The notes under the pieces: generated by a model | Database searches by the model: none | What the model saw: the letters and a program-made list of their open reading frames with translations, nothing else | What the model was told of the DNA's origin: nothing | Assembly: GCA_021802325.1 (NCBI GenBank) | Contig: JAKAAM010000042.1 | Location: 1-8,109 of the forward strand | From: Nitrospirota bacterium | Lineage (GTDB): Bacteria > Nitrospirota_A > Leptospirillia > Leptospirillales > Leptospirillaceae | Length of the DNA: 8,109 bases | Reading direction: 5' to 3' | Program-made: the position numbers and the translations under genes | Part shown: positions 1-5,996 of the stretch, one piece after another | Numbering within the stretch: the stretch's first letter is position 1 | How the letters are laid out: each line of letters begins with the position of its first letter

Positions 1-173
1 AAATATACCACGCGTATTCTTCCTGGAAAGCGTGGGAGCCCTTTTGGCCTTGAGTTTTATAACTGTTTTTTCAACAGACAGATCGCCCATCGGGCAGGTT
101 TGCGTTGAAAAAGCCAAGGAATGTGATTCAGGGAAGAAGCAAAGATGAGAATATCAGGGAATCCCTGAAAGTT
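1..173. other. Left chromosomal flank, no gene seen
   Basis: This stretch lies outside attL. Before integration it would have followed directly downstream of the tRNA-Gln 3' end on the minus strand. I see no convincing coding region in it. It contains a 15-bp palindrome described separately and a few weak stem sequences. Confidence 0.6.
154..168. repeat. Perfect 7+1+7 palindrome TCAGGGAATCCCTGA
   Basis: TCAGGGA and TCCCTGA are exact inverse complements around a single A. In the pre-integration chromosome it would lie a few bases after the tRNA CCA on the minus strand, so it may have marked the tRNA transcript end or been an operator. A one-base loop is too tight for a normal hairpin and no U-tract follows, so a terminator role is weak. 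Confidence 0.45.
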
Positions 174-217
174 TGGCTGGGGGACTAGGGGTCGAACCTA
201 GATAGACAGATCCAGAG
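174..217 (-). repeat. attL: attL: displaced 3' fragment of tRNA-Gln
   Basis: These 44 bases are identical to 7983-8026, covering the tRNA-Gln sequence from the anticodon loop through the T arm and acceptor strand to CCA. Identity stops abruptly on both sides. The remaining tRNA 5' half is absent here, so this is a remnant produced by integration rather than a second tRNA gene. The repeat edge in the anticodon loop fits crossover there, a known choice of tyrosine integrases. Confidence 0.93.
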
Positions 218-320
218 TCAGTAGTCCATAGTTTTTCCCCTGTTTGATCCCGATTGATTACCCCCTACAAATCAAGCATTTTCCGGCACTTCCCCGAGAC
301 ACCCTCTTTGATCGTGTTCT

Positions 321-349
321 TTGTTTTTTGATGAAAATTGATGTACAAT
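321..349 (+). promoter_or_regulatory. Candidate integrase promoter
   Basis: A -10 like TACAAT (344-349) follows a weak -35 like TTGTTT (321-326) at 17-bp spacing, about 100 bp upstream of the integrase ATG. The ATGGAACA repeat pair begins immediately after the -10, so bound protein would cover the transcription start. The promoter lies inside the element, so integrase expression would not depend on chromosomal promoters. Confidence 0.4.
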
Positions 350-368
350 ATGGAACATATATGGAACA
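350..368 (+). repeat. Left ATGGAACA repeat pair, candidate integrase arm sites
   Basis: ATGGAACATATATGGAACA is two direct copies of ATGGAACA 11 bp apart. The same 19-bp unit with one change occurs at 7916-7934 near the right end. A further single ATGGAACA is at 428-435, and its left context CCGGAA also precedes the right-hand pair. The sites are 132 bp from the attL core. Short direct repeats on both sides of the core are typical of arm-type integrase or excisionase sites. Regulation of the int promoter is an alternative or additional role. Confidence 0.6.
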
Positions 369-449
369 GAAATTAAGGGGAGGTTGGCTCCAGTCCTGAA
401 ATGTTGTTTCCGGGACGAATTCCGGAAATGGAACAGGGAGGAACGAGAG

Positions 450-1613
450 ATGGCGGAAACTCAGCATTTCACCCAAAAGTCCCTTGAAACCTTGCTCCCG
501 AAGGATCGGCCCTATATCGTCCGGGACGACGAAACGCCGGGGCTGATTGTGAAGGTCTATCCCACCGGACGGAAGACATTCTTTCTCGATGTGCTGGTGG
601 AGAAGCGGCACGACATGTTCAAGCTCGGGATCTGGCCGGATCTCAATGTGGCCCAGGTTCGGGAGAAGGCCAAGAAGGTGCGGGCCGACCTTGCGATGGG
701 CAAGAACCCCAAGGCCGAGAAGAAGGAAGGCGTCACCCTCGGGGAGTTTTTCGAGGTCTACATGGAGCGGCACGGCAACGAGAAGAAGTCCGCGAAGGAA
801 TACCGCTCCCTCTACCGTCAGCACTTGGAGGCATGGAAGAATTACAAGCTCCAGGAGATCACCCGCCACAAGATCGAAGCCCTTCACCGGAAGGCGGGAG
901 AAAAAACCCCAATCAGGGCCAATCGTCTTCTCGCCCTCGTCTCTTCCGTTTTCGTCCAGGCGTCCTTGTGGGGCTATCATCGGGGAGACAATCCCTGCCG
1001 GGGGATCAAGAAATTCAAGGAGGTCAGCCGGGACCGCTTCCTTAGCGGAGAAGAGCTAGGCCGGTTCTTTGAGGCGTTGGACATCTCCGAAAGCGAGACG
1101 TTCAAGGACTTCGTATTACTGGCCTTATTCACCGGGGCGCGACGGGCAAACGTCCTCTCTATGCGCTGGAAGGATATCGACTTCGAACGCAACGTCTGGA
1201 AGATCCCCGGCGAACTCTCGAAGAATGGGGAGCCGATGCAGATCCCCCTGGGTCCGGACGTTCTGGACATTCTCCGGAGACGGCGAGCGGGAACCTCTTC
1301 CGTCTTTGTCCTTCCGGGACCGGCGGCACGGGGCCACTACCGGGAGCCCTGGAAGGCATGGGCGACCTTGCTCAAGCGGGCCAAGCTGGAAGACCTCCGG
1401 ATTCATGATCTTAGACGTTCCATGGGATCGTGGATGACCATTCAGGGAACCTCCCTTCCGATTGTCGGGAAGGCCCTGGGCCACCGGACCAGTCAGGCGA
1501 CCTCGATCTATGCCCGGTTGAGCCTCGATCCCGTTCGGCAGGCGATGGAGCAGGCAGTGGAGGCGATGACAAGGAATAGGAAGAAAGCGACACAACCTCA
1601 TCACGGGGCCTAG
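450..1613 (+). CDS. int: Tyrosine recombinase/integrase, P4-like with DUF4102 N-terminus
   Basis: This 387-aa site-specific integrase should recombine the tRNA-Gln attB with the element attP. The N-terminal ~75 residues look like the DUF4102 arm-binding domain (DDETPGLIVKVYPTGRKTF). A SAM-like core-binding domain covers about residues 90-190, followed by the catalytic domain. All catalytic residues are visible: R231 in TGARR, K258 in the beta-hairpin, H319 and R322 in HDLRR, H345 in LGHRT, and the nucleophile Y354 in IYARL, nine residues after H345. The ATG at 450 is preferred because AGGGAGG lies 8-14 bases upstream. An in-frame TTG at 384 would add 22 residues but has a poorly spaced ribosome site and overlaps an ATGGAACA repeat. 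The gene sits at the attL side and reads into the element. Family and activity are well supported; tRNA-Gln specificity is inferred from the att sites. Confidence 0.95.
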   Translation: MAETQHFTQKSLETLLPKDRPYIVRDDETPGLIVKVYPTGRKTFFLDVLVEKRHDMFKLGIWPDLNVAQVREKAKKVRADLAMGKNPKAEKKEGVTLGEFFEVYMERHGNEKKSAKEYRSLYRQHLEAWKNYKLQEITRHKIEALHRKAGEKTPIRANRLLALVSSVFVQASLWGYHRGDNPCRGIKKFKEVSRDRFLSGEELGRFFEALDISESETFKDFVLLALFTGARRANVLSMRWKDIDFERNVWKIPGELSKNGEPMQIPLGPDVLDILRRRRAGTSSVFVLPGPAARGHYREPWKAWATLLKRAKLEDLRIHDLRRSMGSWMTIQGTSLPIVGKALGHRTSQATSIYARLSLDPVRQAMEQAVEAMTRNRKKATQPHHGA

Positions 1614-1629
1614 GCTGATCACCGAATGC

Positions 1630-1642
1630 GGGGATTCTCCCC
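1630..1642 (+). other. Short GC hairpin between int and the next gene
   Basis: GGGGA-TTC-TCCCC can form a 5-bp stem 17 bases after the integrase stop. No T-run follows, so it is at most a weak transcript-end structure or RNA-stability element. Confidence 0.25.
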
Positions 1643-1684
1643 CCGATGGCCCCTTCCCTTCGGAGGCGCATGGAGAATGCGGAC

Positions 1685-2416
1685 ATGAAACCAATCATCT
1701 TCACCGAGATCCAACGTCTTGAGATTTTGGATTGCCTTCCGCCGACAGAAAATCGGGAGGCTTACCTGTATGACCTTGAATACCATGCGCAAATAAGCCC
1801 AGTATTTGGCAAAATGCGGGTAGGGAAGAAAAAACCGTTCGCAATGGCAGTAGTTGGCGCCCTCGATAAGATGGAGAACTGTATTGATTCCGTAGAGACT
1901 TCATTTTCTGCCCTAGCACAAGCGCACCAGGAGGAAGGATACGCCCCCATTCCGGAGGCTCAAGTGGAGGAGGAGATTGAGAAAATACGGGAGGCGATCG
2001 GCAGACTGTTGTCTCTCCATATAAAAAACACCCCTTATAACTGCCCTTTTGTGGACGGACGCGAGAAGAAACTTGAGAAGCACCTCATTAATGTCACCCT
2101 TGCTTTGTGGTGCCGACACTTTCCGGAAAATCCCCTTCCGAAAGATCCCCGGCAAGGACGATTGAGAGGAGGCCATGATGAATCACCCGCCTTGCGTCTC
2201 TGTGGAATAGTCATCGAGGTCTTGACCGGCGAAAAGCGGAAAGATCTACGGAAGCTCTACCAGGCGGGCTTGAAGGAGTGGGAGGCGTCCGGCGTCCCCC
2301 TATTCCATCCTCGCCGGTGGGAAGAAGAAATGAATGAACGAGTCAGAAAATTCATACAAGAAAACCCCGGATTATTCCGTCCTCACCCCCCCCACATCCA
2401 AAAAAACAATTCTTAG
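1685..2416 (+). CDS. Unrecognised 243-aa protein, cargo-like position
   Basis: I do not recognise this protein. It starts MKPIIFTEIQRLEILDCLPP, appears mostly alpha-helical, has no signal peptide or clear membrane segment, and ends in a basic, proline-rich tail (RPHPPHIQKNNS). Charged stretches EAQVEEEIEKIREAIGRL and RRWEEEMNERVRKFIQ suggest amphipathic helices. The ATG at 1685 is chosen because GGAG lies nine bases upstream. In-frame ATGs at 1670 and 1646 are possible but less well spaced from a ribosome site. By eye the gene is richer in A and T than the integrase and primase genes, suggesting a different origin. It lies alone between the integrase and the regulatory/replication module, where satellites and islands often carry accessory genes, including phage-defence genes. 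No function can be assigned from the sequence. Confidence 0.75.
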   Translation: MKPIIFTEIQRLEILDCLPPTENREAYLYDLEYHAQISPVFGKMRVGKKKPFAMAVVGALDKMENCIDSVETSFSALAQAHQEEGYAPIPEAQVEEEIEKIREAIGRLLSLHIKNTPYNCPFVDGREKKLEKHLINVTLALWCRHFPENPLPKDPRQGRLRGGHDESPALRLCGIVIEVLTGEKRKDLRKLYQAGLKEWEASGVPLFHPRRWEEEMNERVRKFIQENPGLFRPHPPHIQKNNS

Positions 2417-2429
2417 CCATTTCCGAAAG

Positions 2430-2469
2430 CGCCCCACCTAGTTTTCAAAAAAATAATTTAGGTGGGGCG
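2430..2469. repeat. Large inverted repeat CGCCCCACCTA / TAGGTGGGGCG
   Basis: An 11-bp perfect stem (2430-2440 with 2459-2469) encloses an AT-rich 18-base spacer. It begins 13 bases after the stop of the upstream gene and lies just before the HTH-primase operon. It could terminate the upstream transcript, but no T-run follows, so an operator for an operon regulator is equally possible. The subsequence CGCCCCAC recurs at 2773-2780. Confidence 0.6.
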
Positions 2470-2509
2470 TCTATCTCCTTTCATCCTGTCGTATCTTCCC
2501 ATGTGTAAG

Positions 2510-2515
2510 TAGAAT
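2510..2515 (+). promoter_or_regulatory. Possible -10 element for the HTH-primase operon
   Basis: TAGAAT, the same hexamer as the -10 of the right-end RHH promoter, lies 36 bases before the HTH start codon. No good -35 is seen at 16-18 bp, so if real this promoter is weak or activator-dependent. The inverted repeat at 2430-2469 lies immediately upstream. Confidence 0.25.
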
Positions 2516-2550
2516 TTCGGAGGCGACGACAAACGATGGAGGGATGTGAA

Positions 2551-2742
2551 ATGGGCGACCTTTTGAATCCAGAACAGGCGGCGCAATTCCTTCATGTGCG
2601 GCCTCAAACCCTGGCTTGTTGGAGGCTTTACGGCAAGGGTCCGGCGTTTGCGAAGATTGGGCGGCTTGTTCGGTACGATCGTCGGATTTTGGAAGAGTGG
2701 GTAAATAGGAATACCGTTCTGACTGAACCGCGGGCGGTGTGA
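2551..2742 (+). CDS. AlpA/excisionase-like helix-turn-helix protein
   Basis: This 63-aa DNA-binding protein has the MerR-superfamily HTH_17/excisionase fold. The helix-turn-helix is NPEQAAQFLHVRPQTLACWR, followed by the wing GPAFAKIGRLVRYDRRILEEWV, which closely fits AlpA-type proteins. Such proteins act as excisionase cofactors or as transcription regulators of satellites (P4/CP4-57 AlpA). The ATG at 2551 is chosen because GGAGGG at 2538-2543 sits seven bases upstream; an in-frame ATG at 2536 lacks good spacing. The stop codon is followed after one base by the primase ATG, so the two are translationally coupled. It probably controls excision and/or the operon it heads, perhaps through the nearby CGCCCCAC repeats. 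The fold is confident; the regulatory target is inferred. Confidence 0.9.
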   Translation: MGDLLNPEQAAQFLHVRPQTLACWRLYGKGPAFAKIGRLVRYDRRILEEWVNRNTVLTEPRAV

Positions 2743-2743
2743 G

Positions 2744-5029
2744 ATGACTACAAAAAAGGGCGTCACCCCTGACGCCCCACAAAACGCTCAAGCCAAGAAT
2801 ACCACAGACTTTTTAGATGTTCCAGTCACCACCGACGGTCAACGGCCCCCAAGAGAACCGCTGACACCGGAGGCCCTGGCCCGAATCGTCCAGGCGTTGC
2901 CCCTTTTAAGCCCCGATCGGGCGGAGATCCTCGAACGATACTCCGCCATCCGCCCCGAGGTCATCGCTTCCCGCGGCTACCGTCTAATCGACGACAAACA
3001 CCTTTCCGTCCTGAAACAACTTGGCTTCTCCGAAAAACACGGTCCCGGAGTCCTTGTCCCGCTCTACGGGCAAGACGGCGAGATCGTCTCTTGCCAAGTC
3101 CGATTCGACGATCCGGTCACCGCCACCGATCCGAAGTCCGGAAAGCGGAAAAAACTGCGTTACCTCTCCCTCGACGGACTCGATCAGCGCGTGGACTTCC
3201 CAATCCAGCAGACTCTTGAACCTGACGCGGAGATATGGATCACGGAAGGCGCGAAAAAAGCCGACGCTTTGAGATCTTACGGCATCTACTCTCTATATTT
3301 GACAGGCGTCTGGAACTGGTCAGGGAAGGCCGCCCGGAAAGATCTTCAGTCCCTCGACTGGCAACAGAGAACGGCAGTCATCTGTTATGACAGCGATGTG
3401 CGAGAAAACGAATCTGTATCGAAGGCCAGGCAATACCTCACAGAATTTCTCCAGAAGCTCGGGGCCGAGGTCAAGTGGGTCACCCCACCGGCACCTCCGG
3501 ACGGCTCCAAAATCGGGATCGACGACTTTCTGGCCGCCGGGGGGAGCCTCGAAGACCTTCCGGTCGAAGATCCCGACCCGGATTGGATCGGCCAGCTTGT
3601 CCGCTCCGAAACGACGGGAGCCATTAAGGTTAATTCATGCAACCTCACCCTGATTCTCCGACATGATGAGCGTTTCCGCGATGCAGGAAGTGTCCGATAC
3701 GACGAATTTTCCAACGTCCTCCTGTTAGGCGAAAGGCCGGTGACGGACGTTCTCGTGACGGAGATCGGCGCGGAGATCGAACTGTCATGGAAGCTGTCGG
3801 CCATCCCTTCAGGGATGCTCCTGTCCGTCCTGCTCATGATTGGCCGGAAAAATGGCTTTCATCCCGTCAGGAACTATCTAAAATCGCTTCGGTGGGACAG
3901 AGCTTCTCGCGTCGATGGTCTCTTCTCCAAATATTTTGGATCGAAGGATACAGAATATGCGCGGGCCGTCTCCCGAACGCTCATGCTCGGAGCAGTCGCC
4001 CGCATCATGCAACCCGGCTGTAAAGTGGACCTCGTGCCGATCCTCCGGGGAAAACAGGGCGCGGGCAAGTCTACTGGTCTCATGGCTCTGTTCAGAGAAT
4101 CCTGGGCAGGCACTCCTACTGCCGAATGGGGAAGCAAGGACTTCCTTCAGCACTTACACTCCGGAGTCTGGTGCCTTGAACTGGCCGAGCTGTCGGGGAT
4201 GCGGCGGAGCGAGGTCGAGCACATCAAACGGGTCATTTCGGCCCAATCCGACCGCTTCCGTCCGCCCTACGGGAGAACTCAGGAAGACTTTCCACGTCAG
4301 ACCGTCTTCGTCGGGACGACCAATGCCGACGAATTTCTGAAAGATCCTACCGGAAATAGGCGCTTTCTCCCCATCGAGGTGGGGGCCGTCGATGTGGCGG
4401 GCCTCAAGCGCGACCGCGACCAGCTTTGGGCCGAGACGATTGTCAGGTTTCAGACCGGCGAATCCTGGCACGAGATTCCCTGGGAGGAAGCGGAGAACGA
4501 GAGGGAAGCAGTTTTTGAGGCCGACGCTTGGGAAGAAAAGATAGGGCCATGGCTCTCTGCCAAATTTCCCCAGGAAACGACTGTCTCGGAAATTTTGGAG
4601 GATTGTCTAGGGCTCCTTCCTGACAGGCAAGGAAGGTCCGAACAGACGCGCGTCGGGAACATCCTGCGACGATGGAATTGGAGGGCTACGCAGGTCCGAT
4701 CCGGAGAAGGCAGACTTCGGGTTTATCGCCCGTCACAACCCGAGGTTGTGACAGAGGTTGTGACAGGTTGTGACAAGCCCGTAAACACTGGATGGGAACA
4801 ACCGTCACAACCTAAATCGCATTCTGGAGATACGTATGCAGGAATGAATCCCGAACCCGTTCATGTGACACATACACAAGATGATCCCTTACGTATAGAA
4901 ATAAGGGAAATGGTTGGGACGGTTGTGACGGTTGTGACAAACCAGTCCCAGAGGGCGTTTCCGGCGTCACGACCTTATAGCACAACCTCCGAGGTTGGGA
5001 CAGATATCCCCGTCGAGGAGGAACTCTGA
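2744..5029 (+). CDS. DUF3854-VapE primase-helicase (replication initiator)
   Basis: This 761-aa replication protein probably primes and unwinds the element's own origin. Residues ~45-275 match the DUF3854 Toprim-like primase region: ITEGAKKADA with E168, and YDSD with D216 and D218. Residues ~380-600 form a VapE/SF3-like helicase: LRWDRASRVD motif, Walker A GKQGAGKST (436-444), Walker B CLELAEL with E479 and E482, sensor FVGTTN, and the arginine-rich GNRRFLPI. The last ~100 residues (VVTEVVTG, VVTVVT) are low complexity because the DNA there is an iteron array. The start lies one base after the HTH stop (TGAgATG) with no clear ribosome site, so translation is likely coupled. The stop overlaps the next gene by one base. 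Similar proteins replicate phage satellites and prophages. The domain assignment is confident; autonomous replication is inferred. Confidence 0.95.
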   Translation: MTTKKGVTPDAPQNAQAKNTTDFLDVPVTTDGQRPPREPLTPEALARIVQALPLLSPDRAEILERYSAIRPEVIASRGYRLIDDKHLSVLKQLGFSEKHGPGVLVPLYGQDGEIVSCQVRFDDPVTATDPKSGKRKKLRYLSLDGLDQRVDFPIQQTLEPDAEIWITEGAKKADALRSYGIYSLYLTGVWNWSGKAARKDLQSLDWQQRTAVICYDSDVRENESVSKARQYLTEFLQKLGAEVKWVTPPAPPDGSKIGIDDFLAAGGSLEDLPVEDPDPDWIGQLVRSETTGAIKVNSCNLTLILRHDERFRDAGSVRYDEFSNVLLLGERPVTDVLVTEIGAEIELSWKLSAIPSGMLLSVLLMIGRKNGFHPVRNYLKSLRWDRASRVDGLFSKYFGSKDTEYARAVSRTLMLGAVARIMQPGCKVDLVPILRGKQGAGKSTGLMALFRESWAGTPTAEWGSKDFLQHLHSGVWCLELAELSGMRRSEVEHIKRVISAQSDRFRPPYGRTQEDFPRQTVFVGTTNADEFLKDPTGNRRFLPIEVGAVDVAGLKRDRDQLWAETIVRFQTGESWHEIPWEEAENEREAVFEADAWEEKIGPWLSAKFPQETTVSEILEDCLGLLPDRQGRSEQTRVGNILRRWNWRATQVRSGEGRLRVYRPSQPEVVTEVVTGCDKPVNTGWEQPSQPKSHSGDTYAGMNPEPVHVTHTQDDPLRIEIREMVGTVVTVVTNQSQRAFPASRPYSTTSEVGTDIPVEEEL
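2758..2777. repeat. 8-bp perfect hairpin at the start of the primase gene
   Basis: GGGCGTCA and TGACGCCC are exact inverse complements around CCCC, beginning 14 bases into the primase coding sequence. In the mRNA this strong stem close to the start codon could restrain translation or make it depend on ribosomes arriving from the HTH gene. It also carries a copy of CGCCCCAC (2773-2780) shared with the upstream inverted repeat, so it could instead be an operator. Confidence 0.55.
4732..5001. other. ori: Candidate replication origin: GGTTGTGAC iterons
   Basis: The 9-mer GGTTGTGAC occurs exactly five times in direct orientation (4744, 4756, 4766, 4921, 4930) and twice inverted (4732-4740, 4804-4812). 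One-mismatch copies are at 4912, 4993 and, inverted, 4966-4974. At 4912-4938 three units are head-to-tail. Two repeat groups flank an AT-richer interval (about 4815-4910) containing a 7-bp hairpin. In SaPI-type satellites, iteron sets flanking an AT-rich segment next to the rep/primase gene form the origin. Here the array lies inside the primase 3' coding end. The repeats are seen directly; origin function is inferred. Confidence 0.72.
4885..4908. repeat. Inverted repeat TCCCTTA / TAAGGGA inside the candidate origin
   Basis: A 7-bp perfect stem with a 10-base AT-rich loop lies between the two iteron groups, where a melting region would be expected. It is a candidate unwinding or priming element. 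Confidence 0.5.
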
Positions 5030-5577
5030 TGTTGGTTGAAATTATAGAAACCTTCAAAAAACTATCAGACGGCTCCCTCCTCCATCCGGGAGATGTGATC
5101 GACATTCCCCAGGAGAAGGCCAACCGCCTGATCGAGAAGGGCCGAGCCCGGCTCCTCCCCGAGACAAGAGAGGAGATCCCCTCCTGCAAAACATGTAATT
5201 CCTTCAACCCCGATCGGGAGCGAGGACATTTGGGCCTTGGATATTGCGGAACCCACGATCATTACATCTGGACGGACGATAGCTGTCTTTGTTTGGATTT
5301 TTCGCAAGAAAATGCCCCTTCCTGCCACGAAGAGGGGTTGAGAGGGGCTCCCCTGCCCCCGAAGGAAGAAATGCCCCTTCCGGCCCGCTTTCAGGCCGGG
5401 GATCGCGTCCGGTTCGCTCACCGACGGGCACTTGATATTCTGGAGGGCATCGTCCTGGAAGCGAAGTGGCACCCGGCTCCGGTCAGTCGGTGGTGGTATC
5501 GCGTCGAAACCACAGATGGAAAATTCTGGGTCGGAGAGTCTCACATTCAGGGAGGCGTTCATGCGAAGTGCGATTGA
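5029..5577 (+). CDS. Unrecognised 182-aa zinc-ribbon/SH3-like protein
   Basis: Three parts are visible. Residues 1-45 (LLHPGDVIDIPQEKANRLIEKG) resemble a short module found in phage head-tail proteins and related small proteins, where a lipophilic strand and helix cap a barrel. Residues 53-90 carry a likely metal site with C53, C56, C73, H76, C86 and C88 (CKTC, YCGTH, CLC). Residues ~120-175 (FQAGDRVRF to FWVGESHI) look like an SH3/KOW-type small barrel, often a nucleic-acid or protein binding fold. GAGGAGGA lies six bases before the ATG, and the ATG overlaps the primase stop (ATGA-type junction), placing it in the replication operon. No enzyme motif is seen. A DNA-binding or replication-accessory role is possible but unproven. 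Confidence 0.85.
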   Translation: MLVEIIETFKKLSDGSLLHPGDVIDIPQEKANRLIEKGRARLLPETREEIPSCKTCNSFNPDRERGHLGLGYCGTHDHYIWTDDSCLCLDFSQENAPSCHEEGLRGAPLPPKEEMPLPARFQAGDRVRFAHRRALDILEGIVLEAKWHPAPVSRWWYRVETTDGKFWVGESHIQGGVHAKCD

Positions 5578-5638
5578 ACAGGGAATCTTTCTGATCGGGA
5601 TGTTTTGGGCCAGCTACTTGTCGGCCAGGAAACGATGA
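5561..5638 (+). CDS. 25-aa single-pass membrane peptide (candidate)
   Basis: This small frame starts MRSAIEQ, continues with the hydrophobic run GIFLIGMFWASYL and ends in basic residues (SARKR), the profile of a one-helix membrane protein. A strong ribosome site, GGAGG, lies five bases before the ATG. It overlaps the last 17 bases of the preceding gene in another frame, consistent with tight operon packing. It could act as a small inhibitor, holin-like or regulatory membrane peptide. Function and expression are unknown, and chance cannot be excluded at this length. Confidence 0.5.
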   Translation: MRSAIEQGIFLIGMFWASYLSARKR

Positions 5639-5815
5639 TCGAGGGACTTGGAGGGAGGCCGGCCGCACCCCTTGCCATGAGGCGAAACGCCAACCGCCAC
5701 TTTCCGGCGGCTCCTGGGGGCATTTGATGGCGTTCGCGGACCCCCGGCCTTCCCCCTGGTCACCCGACCAAACCGACCCGGACGGTTTCCGGGCAACACT
5801 GAAAAGGAGAACAGC
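5639..5815. other. 177-bp gap with GC-rich stems in the operon
   Basis: This is the longest uncoded stretch in the operon. It holds several GC-rich inverted sequences: CCGCC-N7-GGCGG, GGCG-AAA-CGCC, and a 6-bp stem CCCGGA/TCCGGG (5777-5793) close before the next ribosome site. No T-run or clear promoter is present. It may be a structured leader or remnant sequence. Confidence 0.45.
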
Positions 5816-5995
5816 ATGGGCAAAATCGAAGAAACCAGAGCGGCACACGAAAAACGGATGAGGGAGGCCAAAACCCGGCGGGGAGCCCGGACGGATCAGG
5901 CCGAGGACCTTGCAAAACGCGAGAAGATTGCGGAGAAAGGGGTTCCCCCGCTGACGGCGGACCAGACGGATAGAATCAAAAGAGCGCGGTTATAA
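5816..5995 (+). CDS. Small charged protein, 59 aa, unrecognised
   Basis: The protein begins MGKIEETRAAHEKRMREAKT and is rich in Arg, Lys and Glu with no membrane segment. Most of it would form one amphipathic or coiled helix, ending PPLTADQTDRIKRARL. AGGAG lies six bases before the ATG. The stop codon is one base before the next start (TAAaATG), the same junction type as HTH-primase, which supports it as a real operon member. It could be a nucleic-acid-binding or partner protein; no family is recognised. Confidence 0.7.
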   Translation: MGKIEETRAAHEKRMREAKTRRGARTDQAEDLAKREKIAEKGVPPLTADQTDRIKRARL

Positions 5996-5996
5996 A

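Noticed and set aside
174..217. Second tRNA-Gln gene at the left end
   Set aside because: Only the 3' 44 bases are present; the acceptor 5' strand, D arm and 5' anticodon stem are missing.
384..449. TTG start giving a 409-aa integrase
   Set aside because: The ribosome-like GGGGAGG abuts the TTG with no spacing, whereas the ATG at 450 has well-spaced AGGGAGG.
258..980. Minus-strand frame of 240 codons opposite the integrase
   Set aside because: It lies mostly antisense to a well-supported integrase gene and has no recognisable domain; it is a shadow of GC-rich coding sequence.
1125..1694. Minus-strand frame of 189 codons
   Set aside because: It is antisense to the integrase catalytic domain, with low-complexity Pro/Arg/Ser composition and no motif.
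2536..2550. Upstream ATG for the HTH gene
   Set aside because: The nearest ribosome-like sequence is 12 bases away, while GGAGGG is well placed for the ATG at 2551.
3385..3837. Minus-strand frame opposite the primase
   Set aside because: It is serine/arginine-rich antisense shadow of the primase gene.
4732..5001. Iteron cluster read as a CRISPR array
   Set aside because: The repeats are 9-10 bp, occur in both orientations and have irregular or no spacing, unlike CRISPR repeats and spacers.
5727..5861. 44-codon plus-strand frame in the gap before the 59-aa gene
   Set aside because: The ribosome site is only a G-run, the sequence is low complexity, and half of it overlaps the better supported gene out of frame.
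5614..5871. Minus-strand frame with a hydrophobic start resembling a signal peptide
   Set aside because: It is antisense to the operon and overlaps the better supported 59-aa gene, and no promoter or continuing domain is seen.
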